18,942 bases of DNA from CAZYVA01 sp964650695 (GTDB lineage: Bacteria > Bacillota > Clostridia > Lachnospirales > Lachnospiraceae), in contig CAZYVA010000031.1 of the NCBI GenBank assembly GCA_964650695.1, positions 1 through 18,942 of the forward strand. The letters are read 5' to 3'. This document shows positions 7,295 through 14,418 of this stretch, piece after piece. The notes below the pieces were generated by a model. That model saw nothing but the letters and a program-made list of their open reading frames with translations. It did no database searches and was not told the DNA's origin. The position numbers were made by a program, and so were the translations under genes. The first letter of the stretch is position 1; every line of letters begins with the position of its first letter.

Positions 7295-8668
7295 TCATTT
7301 ATACGATTCACAAGTTATTTTAGTGCAATCGCTACTCTTTGTCAATGTTTCCATAAAGCAAATCTGAAGACCGCCTACGAAGGAATCCCCAAGTCCAATC
7401 GTGTATTTCGGCTTATCGATATACTTTGTCGGGACGAATACCGCATTTTTCGCGTAATCACTTTCCTGCAGCGTCCGGTAATATTCCATCCCTTTTTCGC
7501 TCATTTGGTAACCAAGCACTTCTTTTACCTGTTCTAAATTGCCGTACCACCCGTTTTTCGCTTTTGCCGTTGCAAGCAGGTTTCCGTACATCAATCCTTT
7601 TTCTATATCCGCTTTCAATGCCTCTCCTACGTACATAGTATAATCCTTTGTATGGACAACCACGCCCTTTCGGATGCCCAGCCTCCTGCGCAAAAACTCC
7701 GCCCCCTGCACGCAGGAAATAATGTCGTCGGTATCTGCCCGGAAGCTGTGCATCCCCGTTAGCGAGTATCGGAGTTCTTCCTCGTTCAGGCTTACGATAT
7801 CCACGCATGGATACAACATTTGCTGGCAAAGCCTGCGGATTTCACGGTTATGGAAATGGGCGTCCTCAAACAATACGATCCCTTCCGGATGATTGCTCCG
7901 GTATGCCCTTGCATGCCGTTCAAGAAAAGCCAAACGTTCTTTTAAAACCTCCTCATCCGTAACGGCATTAAAGCTGGAAAACACAGTACTCGCCACCTGC
8001 CCCGCGTGGCTTTCAACCCATGTAAAGTACGGCTCAAATAGCGGTATCCTGGCATTCACTGTAATCTTTGTAAGGATCAGCCTGTTCGAACACGGGATAC
8101 GCACAGACCGGCCTCCCAGCCGTATCATCTCTCCCTTCTGGAATTGCACGATATAGTGGGGTTCCTGCTCGTGGAGCTGCTCAATACTGTCCATATGCGC
8201 CAGGATTTTGTCTGTGGAAACCCCGTAGACATACGGCGTATTCAAAAGAGCGCGGACTTCCTTCGAATCATCCGTCAAATGCACAACCGCAGGGCAGCCA
8301 ATCTCTGAAAGAGCCAGCGCCGCCTGCATCGCTGTGCCTCCCATGCCATGTGTGAAAGGGAAATTCTTTTCAAGAAGCTCCGTGTTTTCCACGTCCACCT
8401 CGCCGCCAATCCCCCGTAAGCAGTAAAACACCATCGTCCGAAGCAGTTCCTCCATCGAACTGATTTTTTCCACAGCCTGCATCTCTTCCAGGTTTTCACC
8501 CGGCAGATAACAGTCCAGCAGGCGGTTGAATTCCTCCGCCCGGATATCGCACAGGCAATCCAGGTTGCTGGTGAATCCCAGGGCGGTATAGATATGCTGT
8601 TCCAGGCACCGGCCCACTGTCCTGCCGAGGGATTCATATGCCAGCCTGTATTTTTTCTCTAAGTCCAT
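7295..8668 (-). CDS. ADP-dependent glucokinase/phosphofructokinase family kinase
   Basis: A 457-residue sugar or sugar-phosphate kinase of the ribokinase-like fold whose family uses ADP, not ATP, as phosphate donor. Seen: GMGG near 108-111, the NxxE metal motif as NEEE at 295-298, and the C-terminal GLGDSF at 425-430 with catalytic base D428. Length fits the family (about 450-480). The ATG at 8668 has GGGGAG about 11 nt upstream; a TTG at 8689 is a weaker option. Members are best known from archaea and animals. Its partner position between a PfkB kinase and a bisphosphate aldolase suggests it makes the bisphosphate that the aldolase cleaves. The C-terminus beyond GLGDSF is short, about 27 residues. 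ADP use is inferred from family, not shown. Confidence 0.82.
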   Translation of the reverse strand: MDLEKKYRLAYESLGRTVGRCLEQHIYTALGFTSNLDCLCDIRAEEFNRLLDCYLPGENLEEMQAVEKISSMEELLRTMVFYCLRGIGGEVDVENTELLEKNFPFTHGMGGTAMQAALALSEIGCPAVVHLTDDSKEVRALLNTPYVYGVSTDKILAHMDSIEQLHEQEPHYIVQFQKGEMIRLGGRSVRIPCSNRLILTKITVNARIPLFEPYFTWVESHAGQVASTVFSSFNAVTDEEVLKERLAFLERHARAYRSNHPEGIVLFEDAHFHNREIRRLCQQMLYPCVDIVSLNEEELRYSLTGMHSFRADTDDIISCVQGAEFLRRRLGIRKGVVVHTKDYTMYVGEALKADIEKGLMYGNLLATAKAKNGWYGNLEQVKEVLGYQMSEKGMEYYRTLQESDYAKNAVFVPTKYIDKPKYTIGLGDSFVGGLQICFMETLTKSSDCTKITCESYK

Positions 8669-8709
8669 CGTTTCGTTTTCTCCCCGCAAAAAAAATGATT
8701 AGTGTATAA

Positions 8710-8729
8710 GAAACGATTTTAGCCGTTTC
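8710..8729. repeat. Palindrome GAAACG-N8-CGTTTC before the ADP-kinase gene
   Basis: Two 6-bp arms (8711-8716 and 8723-8728 approximately) separated by about 6-8 nt, located 40-60 nt upstream of the ADP-dependent kinase start. It could be an operator or an RNA hairpin in the 155-nt gap after the PfkB gene. No convincing promoter is visible beside it. Confidence 0.4.
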
Positions 8730-8762
8730 CTTTTGCGCCGCCTGCACGCCGCTGAAAGCAGC

Positions 8763-8816
8763 CTGTTCCCTTTGTGCGGATGTGCCTGCGGATCGTACTG
8801 TCAAGGTACGGAACAG
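8763..8816 (-). repeat. Long-range stem in the pfkB-type/ADP-kinase gap
   Basis: CTGTTCC (8763-8769) pairs with GGAACAG (8810-8816). Inside lies a smaller hairpin CGTAC-N7-GTACG (8794-8810), which shares one base with the outer arm. A GCTG-AAAG-CAGC hairpin lies just outside, near 8751-8762. The whole is directly downstream of the PfkB-type stop on the minus strand. There is no T-run, so an mRNA-processing or stability role is more likely than termination. Confidence 0.45.
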
Positions 8817-8823
8817 ATGTGGA

Positions 8824-9786
8824 TTATTGGAAGATCAGATGGCCGCGCTTTTCTGCATAGTCCCGGATCGCCGCATAATCCTTCACTCCTGTGCTGGCCC
8901 CTTTCGAAGAAATGCCATGGGCAGACACCGCCGATGCAAAACACCCGGCTTTCTTTAAATCCCATCCATGAAGGTAAGCACACAAAAAGCCCCCCATAAA
9001 ACAGTCTCCCGCGCCCGTTGTGTCTACCACCTTCACATCCGGGTATGCCGACAGCCGGACCTGCTCTTTGAAATCTGTGAGTACACACCCATCCCCGCCA
9101 AGCTTAATCCCTAGAATGCGGATAGGGAATCCGGAAAACACACGGATCATCTCCTGGATATCCTCTGTCTGCGCCAGGAAAACCGCTTCCTCATAACTGG
9201 GGATAAAAATATCCGTATACTGCAGCGTTTTCCGGAGAAGATCGATTCTTTTTTCCGGGATATTCCCCTCTACGATCACACTCACATCCAAAGCCGTCGT
9301 CTTGCCATACCTGTGCGCTCTTTCAAACAAATCCGCAACCTCTTCATCCGGCATCCCCGGCATGGCAAGGGCGCTGCCGAAAAACACAAGATCCGCCTCC
9401 TTGATAGCCTCATCCGGCACGTCCTTGCTCTTCAACACCTCATTAATGCTGCAATCAATCAGGAAATGTCTTTCCCCGCTGTCCTCGATCAGGATATAAG
9501 AAACCGCCGTGTGGTGGTTTCCGTCCACAATCATCCTGCTGACATCGACCCCGTTTGCGGAAAGATCATCCAGCAAGAACTTCCCATTTCCATCATCGCC
9601 GACCCTTCCGACCAGGGATGTGCGCACACCCAGCTTGCCAAGCACGTTCGCAACCGTCAGGGCGTCCCCGCCCGAACTCGGCACAGAAGGGGTGATCCTT
9701 GAACTGTCCAGCTTCAATATATTTTCCGGAACTGGGGACAGCGGGATATCGCAGAACGCCATCCCGACCGACAATACTCCTCCCAT
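8824..9786 (-). CDS. PfkB family carbohydrate kinase
   Basis: A 320-residue ATP-dependent kinase of the PfkB/ribokinase family, cytosolic, phosphorylating a ketose, nucleoside or sugar phosphate. Signatures: the N-terminal substrate-site glycine pair in SSGGDA at 37-42 and the C-terminal DTTGAGDCF at 255-263, with catalytic base D261 and its anion hole. Two ATGs lie side by side at 9789 and 9786; AGGAG is 7 nt from the second and only 4 nt from the first, so I prefer 9786. It is the first catabolic gene after the two permease genes. Likely role: first phosphorylation of the ketose formed by an isomerase. Substrate is not readable; fructokinase, tagatose-6-phosphate kinase and ketohexokinase are all in this family. 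Confidence 0.88.
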   Translation of the reverse strand: MGGVLSVGMAFCDIPLSPVPENILKLDSSRITPSVPSSGGDALTVANVLGKLGVRTSLVGRVGDDGNGKFLLDDLSANGVDVSRMIVDGNHHTAVSYILIEDSGERHFLIDCSINEVLKSKDVPDEAIKEADLVFFGSALAMPGMPDEEVADLFERAHRYGKTTALDVSVIVEGNIPEKRIDLLRKTLQYTDIFIPSYEEAVFLAQTEDIQEMIRVFSGFPIRILGIKLGGDGCVLTDFKEQVRLSAYPDVKVVDTTGAGDCFMGGFLCAYLHGWDLKKAGCFASAVSAHGISSKGASTGVKDYAAIRDYAEKRGHLIFQ

Positions 9787-9809
9787 CATCCGTCTCCTTT
9801 CCCAATAAA

Positions 9810-9874
9810 AAGCCTTGCTCACTTAAAAACAAGACACGGGGAACCCCCACCTTTTTTTATGCTTCACAAGGCTT
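9810..9874 (-). repeat. Inverted repeat AAGCCTTG/CAAGGCTT upstream of the PfkB gene
   Basis: Arms at 9810-9817 and 9867-9874 give an 8-bp perfect stem. The long loop contains a GGGG-TT-CCCC element. On the minus strand the second arm runs into TTTTATT, so it could act as a leaky terminator that lowers expression of the catabolic genes relative to the transporter. It lies in the 142-nt gap between the permease 2 stop and the PfkB start. Confidence 0.45.
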
Positions 9875-9892
9875 ATTTCTCTTTATGGCAGC

Positions 9893-9905
9893 CCGGCCTG
9901 GCCGG
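9893..9905. repeat. Perfect palindrome CCGGCC-T-GGCCGG
   Basis: A 13-nt perfect GC-rich palindrome 24 nt downstream of the permease 2 stop codon. As RNA it could form only a short stem (CCGG around a 5-nt loop). It may be part of the same intercistronic structure as the repeat at 9810-9874. Confidence 0.45.
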
Positions 9906-9928
9906 ATCACCATACGATATCTGTAATA

Positions 9929-10765
9929 TTAATTCTTCACGGATCCTGCCGTCATACCCGCAATGAAATATCTCTGGAAGAACAGGAACAGGATCAAAAT
10001 CGGCAGGGAGCCAAGCACACTCATCGCCATCATCTGATTCCATTCATATGCGTGCTGCCCCATCAGCAGGTTGATCCCTACAGGGACGGTACGCATATCA
10101 TTCGTCTTCGTCAAAGCTAAAGCAAACAGGTATTCATTCCACGCCTGCATGAATGTATACATTCCGACAGAGACCAAACCCGGCACAGCCGTCGGCACAA
10201 GGATGCTCCACAATGCTTTCCATCTCGAACCACCGTCGATCATAACCGCTTCATCCAGTTCTTTTGGCAGCGTATTGAGATACCCCGTTGTCATCAGGAT
10301 ACAGTACGGAAGCGTAAACACCAGGTATGTAAGGACCAGGGCCCCGTAAGTGTTGTACAGCTTCAATGTGACAATCAGGCTCAAATATGGGATCAAAAGC
10401 GTGATCGGCGGCACGGCCTGTACGCTTACGATAATCGTGTTGATCACGCCCTTGCCCGGAAAATCAAACCGGCTGAACGCATAGGACGCCATAATCCCGA
10501 TGATCAATGTAATGATGACAACCAACGCGGCGATTACATAACTGTTGATAAAGAACCGTACCTGTTCCGGGTTGGTGAAAATCGCCTTGTACGCATCCAG
10601 GCTGAAATTTTTAGAAATCCAGGTCGGCGGCCAGGCGAAAATCTCCGCGTTTGGCTTAAAGGAATTCAAAAACATCCATAATATCGGGAACCCTGCCCAA
10701 CAAGTACCTATGATTAATATGATAATAATCAGAATCTGAACGGATACTTTTTTCTTCCCTATCAT
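9929..10765 (-). CDS. Carbohydrate ABC transporter permease 2 (MalG/LacG-like)
   Basis: A 278-residue inner-membrane permease of a CUT1-type sugar importer. It shows an N-terminal membrane segment (VQILIIIILIIGTCW), about six membrane segments in all, and the cytoplasmic EAA loop that docks the ATPase, as DEAVMIDGGSRWKALWSILVP. The ATG at 10765 has GAGGG 7 nt upstream and lies just 2 nt after the stop of permease 1, so the two are almost certainly translated together. The longer open frame to 10819 would overlap permease 1 and is rejected. No ATPase gene is present in the operon, so a shared MsmX-type ATPase is expected elsewhere. Substrate is inferred only as a sugar. Confidence 0.92.
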   Translation of the reverse strand: MIGKKKVSVQILIIIILIIGTCWAGFPILWMFLNSFKPNAEIFAWPPTWISKNFSLDAYKAIFTNPEQVRFFINSYVIAALVVIITLIIGIMASYAFSRFDFPGKGVINTIIVSVQAVPPITLLIPYLSLIVTLKLYNTYGALVLTYLVFTLPYCILMTTGYLNTLPKELDEAVMIDGGSRWKALWSILVPTAVPGLVSVGMYTFMQAWNEYLFALALTKTNDMRTVPVGINLLMGQHAYEWNQMMAMSVLGSLPILILFLFFQRYFIAGMTAGSVKN

Positions 10766-10767
10766 AC

Positions 10768-11685
10768 TTAATCCCTCACTTTCTGCTGTCTGACATAGAA
10801 AATCCCTATTATCGTACATACAATCAAAAGGATTACCGCACCGGTCGACGCGAGTGAGTATTGATACTTCGTAAAGCCTTGCTTATAGATATATGTACTG
10901 ATTGTCTCTGTCGCATTGACCGGTCCGCCTCCGGTTGTCATCCAGATCAACGCGAACTGCTGCAGCGTCCAGACGAAATCCAGCATCAGGAGACTGGTCA
11001 GGATCGGCTTTAACTGTGGAAGCGTGATGCGGAAATAGGTCTGTACCGCATTTGCCCCGTCCAGCGCGGAAGCCTCGTACAAATCGGTCGAAATCCCCTG
11101 CAGCCCCGCCAGGATACTGATCATATAGAACGGATACCCTGACCAGATATTGATCAAGGTGACGGCTTTCAAGGCAATATCCCTGTCCGCCAGGAAGGAT
11201 ACTTTGTCGCTGACGATGTGCAGCGAAGTCAGGATATAATTCAGCACGCCGCTCGGATCCAGCATCATCCGCCATAAGATAGCGATAACAGATGCTGTAA
11301 ACATCCAAGGCAACGCGTAAATGACGCGGAAAATACCTTTCGTCTTATTGCCCAGATACCGGGTATTCAAAACCATCGCGAACACCATACCGATAATCAG
11401 GTGTGCAATGATGCTGACAATCACAAAAAACAAAGTATTCCTTATCGCGACATAAAAAGCATCGTCCGTCAATACAGTGACATAATTCGCTAATCCGACA
11501 AATACCGGGTTTTTATTGACAATGACATTGTCATACAGGGAATAGCCGATAACCATGATAATCGGTATAATCAACAAAACAAACAACAAAATAATTGTTG
11601 GAAGGAGATATACGTATGGCGTTGCCTGTTTTTTAAAAATGTCCGCCTTGTTTCCAGCCGGCCTTGTCATAGCTTTGCTACTCAA
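10768..11685 (-). CDS. Carbohydrate ABC transporter permease 1 (MalF/UgpA-like)
   Basis: A 305-residue CUT1-family sugar permease with about six membrane segments (first at about 23-47). The EAA loop reads EASALDGANAVQTYFRITLPQ. It pairs with permease 2 and the solute-binding lipoprotein. The likely start is TTG at 11685, because AAAGGAG lies 10 nt upstream; the ATG at 11670 is 25 nt from that ribosome site. A rare start codon plus the structured 260-nt gap before it suggests that permease is made at a lower level than the binding protein. Family is certain, start codon less so. Confidence 0.9.
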   Translation of the reverse strand: MSSKAMTRPAGNKADIFKKQATPYVYLLPTIILLFVLLIIPIIMVIGYSLYDNVIVNKNPVFVGLANYVTVLTDDAFYVAIRNTLFFVIVSIIAHLIIGMVFAMVLNTRYLGNKTKGIFRVIYALPWMFTASVIAILWRMMLDPSGVLNYILTSLHIVSDKVSFLADRDIALKAVTLINIWSGYPFYMISILAGLQGISTDLYEASALDGANAVQTYFRITLPQLKPILTSLLMLDFVWTLQQFALIWMTTGGGPVNATETISTYIYKQGFTKYQYSLASTGAVILLIVCTIIGIFYVRQQKVRD

Positions 11686-11729
11686 TTTCTCTCATCTCCT
11701 TTACTATGAAACTTGCTTTGTCCACTCAA
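11682..11729 (-). CDS. Possible 15-codon leader peptide before permease 1
   Basis: A TTG at 11729 with AGGAG 8 nt upstream opens a 15-codon frame whose TGA stop overlaps the TTG start of permease 1 (TTGA). That arrangement could couple translation of the permease to the leader. The frame contains the permease's own ribosome site, and its peptide has no recognisable features, so it may be chance. Confidence 0.2.
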   Translation of the reverse strand: MSGQSKFHSKGDERN

Positions 11730-11752
11730 TAAAACACTCCTGCTTCTGGTTT

Positions 11753-11794
11753 ATCGTTACGATTCACGGCCAAAGATCCGCTTATCGTAATGAT
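11753..11794 (-). repeat. Intercistronic inverted repeat between binding protein and permease genes
   Basis: ATCGTTACGAT (11753-11763) and ATCGTAATGAT (11784-11794) pair at 10 of 11 positions with a loop of about 20 nt. It lies in the 260-nt gap (11686-11945) after the binding-protein stop. Hairpins there commonly protect the upstream binding-protein mRNA and cut expression of the permeases. No T-run follows, so full termination is unlikely. I see no gene in this gap other than the doubtful leader peptide. Confidence 0.5.
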
Positions 11795-11945
11795 CCGGGG
11801 CTGCCGCGCCAAACCTTTTAATACATCCGCTTATATATCCTTACTCAATACAAGCTACCCATCCTGTATTAATTTTGCCCAGCGAAACAGCCCCGTCTTG
11901 CAGGCATGTCATCTATGCCTCATATTTAAAATATTCTTCCAGCCT

Positions 11946-13262
11946 TTACTCGAATGCCGGATCCCATGCCTCTTGCGCCGCGCTCAGCATATCTGCCGCG
12001 GAAGAGGTGTCGCCGTCAAGATACAGCACTAACTGCTCGTTGAAGCTTCTCATCAAATCCTCAGACGTCGGGATCCCTGTAAATTCATTGGTTGCATAAC
12101 CGGCCTGGAAAATGTCATATGCTTTCAGGAACAGTTCATCATTGGATGAATAATCCGGCTCCGCGGTGGAGTTCCCCGGGAACGCGTTCGCAAGCTGTGA
12201 CAGGTTCGCGTTTACTTCCGGGCTGAGGAGGTACTCAACCAGCTTGATCGCTTCTTCTTTATGCTCACAGTTTTCCGCAATGCCGATGCCCCAGCACGCA
12301 ACGTCCATCCCACTCTCGCCGGTGTAGCCATCCATCTTCGGCATCGGGGCATAGTCAAAGTTGAGGTCCGGGCTTTCTTCCTTGATTGTCGTCAGATGGG
12401 AAATACCATCTACCATGAACGCAAGGCGGCCATTCTCAAATTCATTGACCATATCCTGCTCCTTCATAGCTTCCGCGCCCTCGGAAAGATAGCCTTTGTC
12501 ATACATTTCCTTCACAAAGTCAACCACTTTCTCAAGGTCTTCATTTCCCGTAAGGTTTGGCTTGCCGTCAGCAAGCATGGAACCGCCGGAAGCCCACAGC
12601 CATGTCATGAACTGGTTCTGGATCCCGTTTGGAGCCTCTGTAGACAATGGGATCGAGAATGCTGCCGCATCTGTGTTCTTTGTGATCTTGTCGCAGGCAT
12701 CCAAAAATTCCGTCCATGTAGTCGGGACCGTATCCACACCCGCCTCTGCAAGAATATCCGTATTGACATACAGCGGATAGGCAAAATTCACAACTGGGAT
12801 CATGTACGTATTGCCCTCGTACTGGATCTGGTCGGACAACTGGCTGTCGTCATAGCCGTCCGCTTCCATCAGCTCTGTAAGGTTCGCGATAGAACCCTGC
12901 TTCGCGAAATCATATACCCATGAACCGTCAAGCCCTACGACGTCCGCCATCGTGCCTGCCGCAGCGCCCGCCGCGATCTGTGTCTTCGTGTCCGCGTATG
13001 GGTTGCTCAGAAGCTCAACGCCAATGCCTGTCTCCTCTGTGAAAGCGTCACAGATTTCCTGCAGGGCGCCTTCCGGGAGCTCAACGCCCCACCACTGCTG
13101 CAGCTCAAGGGTCACCTCGCTGCTGTCGGAACCGCTGCTGTCATCGCCGCTGTCGCCGCTGTCCCCACTGTCAGAAGAGCCGCCGCAGGCCGCCAGTGAA
13201 AGCACCATAGCGCCAACCACTCCCACAGAGAGCAATTTTTTCACTACTGTTGTCATTTTCAT
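11946..13262 (-). CDS. Sugar ABC transporter solute-binding lipoprotein (family 1)
   Basis: A 438-residue extracellular binding protein anchored as a lipoprotein. Residues 1-25 form a signal peptide (two Lys, hydrophobic core) ending in the lipobox LAAC with C26 as the lipidated residue. A Gly/Ser/Asp-rich linker (27-48) follows, then a family-1 binding fold with aromatic residues such as QQWWG near the start that often stack on sugars. ATG at 13262 is preceded by AGGAGG with 8 nt spacing. It is the first gene of the operon, behind a strong promoter, as expected for the most abundant component. It delivers the substrate to the two permeases encoded next. Substrate unknown; an oligosaccharide or monosaccharide is likely. 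Confidence 0.93.
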   Translation of the reverse strand: MKMTTVVKKLLSVGVVGAMVLSLAACGGSSDSGDSGDSGDDSSGSDSSEVTLELQQWWGVELPEGALQEICDAFTEETGIGVELLSNPYADTKTQIAAGAAAGTMADVVGLDGSWVYDFAKQGSIANLTELMEADGYDDSQLSDQIQYEGNTYMIPVVNFAYPLYVNTDILAEAGVDTVPTTWTEFLDACDKITKNTDAAAFSIPLSTEAPNGIQNQFMTWLWASGGSMLADGKPNLTGNEDLEKVVDFVKEMYDKGYLSEGAEAMKEQDMVNEFENGRLAFMVDGISHLTTIKEESPDLNFDYAPMPKMDGYTGESGMDVACWGIGIAENCEHKEEAIKLVEYLLSPEVNANLSQLANAFPGNSTAEPDYSSNDELFLKAYDIFQAGYATNEFTGIPTSEDLMRSFNEQLVLYLDGDTSSAADMLSAAQEAWDPAFE

Positions 13263-13371
13263 AAATCACTCCTCCTTGAAATAAAATTTTTTCGCATAAT
13301 CATTTTTTTGTCCGGTGAATTGCAGAAAATAGTAAATTTTAACATTTTTCACCATAAAAAAAAAGATTACG

Positions 13372-13384
13372 TGTAAGATTTACA
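13372..13384. promoter_or_regulatory. Operator-like palindrome TGTAA-N3-TTACA
   Basis: A perfect 5-bp inverted repeat with 3-nt spacer, TGTAAGATTTACA, lying where transcription should start (about 7 nt downstream of the -10 box). A protein bound here would block the polymerase, so it is a good candidate operator, perhaps for the RpiR-type regulator encoded in the operon. A run of nine A (T on the transcript) follows at 13356-13364. Confidence 0.45.
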
Positions 13385-13390
13385 TAAATC

Positions 13391-13418
13391 ATTATAAAAT
13401 AAAATTTCACAATGTCAA
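13391..13418 (-). promoter_or_regulatory. Sigma-A promoter of the sugar operon
   Basis: On the minus strand, TTGACA (13413-13418) and TATAAT (13391-13396) are both perfect consensus, with a 16-nt AT-rich spacer. The transcript would start near 13384 and carry an AT-rich leader of about 120 nt before the binding-protein gene. Such a strong core promoter suggests control by repression. Confidence 0.8.
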
Positions 13419-13437
13419 TACCCTTTTAGCGATTTGA

Positions 13438-13453
13438 CGTAAGAATCGTTACG
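13438..13453. promoter_or_regulatory. Palindrome CGTAA-N6-TTACG upstream of the promoter
   Basis: CGTAAGAATCGTTACG, 5-bp arms, centred about 30 nt upstream of the -35 box and between it and the purC stop. It could be an activator site, a second operator, or part of a repeat: a similar CGTTACGATTCACGG occurs at 11756-11770, and TCGTCACGGTTCAC lies beside it at 13460-13473. Confidence 0.35.
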
Positions 13454-13470
13454 GGCTGGATCGTCACGGT

Positions 13471-14340
13471 TCACAGCTTCTTTCCCGTCAACATTTCATA
13501 CCCCTGCAGATATTTCTCGATCGTCCGGTCCACAACTTCCTGCGGGAGCGTCCAGCCATGGCCTTCATTGGCTTTCAGCCAGTCGCGGGCAAACTGCTTG
13601 TCAAAGGATGGCTGGGCGTGCCCCGGCTCATAGCCGTCCGCCGGCCAGAAGCGGGAGCTGTCCGGCGTCAGCATCTCATCGCCGATAACGATACGGCCCT
13701 CTTCATCCAGCCCGAACTCGAACTTGGTATCCGCAATGATGATTCCTTTTTTCAGCGCATACGCCGCGCATTTTTGATACAATGCAAGGCTATAGTCCCG
13801 AAGTTCCTGCGCATACGCCTCCCCTTTTCCGGGAAAATACTTTTCCAGGTGCCGGATGCTCTGTCCATAGGAAATATTTTCATCATGCTCCCCGATTGCC
13901 GCTTTGGTGGATGGCGTGTAAACCGGCTCCGGCAGCCTTTCTGATTCCCTTAAGCCTTCCGGCAGCGAAATCCCGCATACTTTCCCGGTCCTCTGGTAGC
14001 TTGCCCAGCCGCTTCCGGTAATATAGCCTCTGACGATGCATTCAACCGGGAGCATCCTAAGCTTCCGGCACAGCATGCTGTTCCCGTTGTACCGGTCCTG
14101 CCGGAAAAATGCCGGCATATCATTGACATCTACAGAAATCATATGGTTCGGAAGAATATCCTCTGTCATGTCAAACCAGAATTTTGACATCTGTGTCAAA
14201 ACAGTCCCCTTTTTTGTCACCTCATTGTTCAAAACAACGTCGAAGCAGCTGATCCGGTCTGTCGCCACCATGACCAGGCTGCTGCCGTTGTCATAAATTT
14301 CCCGTACCTTTCCCTCTTTTACAGGCTTCAATTCTTTCAT
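13471..14340 (-). CDS. purC: Phosphoribosylaminoimidazole-succinocarboxamide synthase
   Basis: SAICAR synthetase, 289 residues, joining aspartate to CAIR with ATP in purine synthesis (cytosol). The N-terminus has the family pattern EGKVREIYD and then VATDRISCFDVVL, followed by KFWFDMTEDILPNH. The middle has VECIVRGYITGSGW, and near the C-terminus come FEFGLDEEGRIVIGDEMLTPDSSRFW, which form the substrate site. Length is a little above the bacterial short form (about 235-240) and nearer the longer forms. ATG at 14340 with AGAGGTG upstream. It follows the Spo0A-family gene with a 78-nt gap and is the last purine gene before the sugar operon. No clear terminator is visible after it. Confidence 0.95.
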   Translation of the reverse strand: MKELKPVKEGKVREIYDNGSSLVMVATDRISCFDVVLNNEVTKKGTVLTQMSKFWFDMTEDILPNHMISVDVNDMPAFFRQDRYNGNSMLCRKLRMLPVECIVRGYITGSGWASYQRTGKVCGISLPEGLRESERLPEPVYTPSTKAAIGEHDENISYGQSIRHLEKYFPGKGEAYAQELRDYSLALYQKCAAYALKKGIIIADTKFEFGLDEEGRIVIGDEMLTPDSSRFWPADGYEPGHAQPSFDKQFARDWLKANEGHGWTLPQEVVDRTIEKYLQGYEMLTGKKL

Positions 14341-14418
14341 CCGTCACACCTCTTTTTTGTCTGTTAACAAACTCCTTCATTTACCGTACCCTTTTTTCAT
14401 ATAACGTGCCGGGCGTTT

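Noticed and set aside
8793..8808. TTGACA on the minus strand in the gap between the kinase genes as a promoter
   Set aside because: No acceptable -10 box is found at 15-19 nt, and the hexamer lies in the loop of a hairpin.
12261..12923. A 220-codon open frame on the plus strand
   Set aside because: It is antisense to the well-supported solute-binding lipoprotein gene and shows no recognisable protein features.
13263..13470. Search for a riboswitch or small RNA in the AT-rich leader of the sugar operon
   Set aside because: Apart from the promoter, two palindromes and a nine-base A run, I see no conserved motif of a known riboswitch class.
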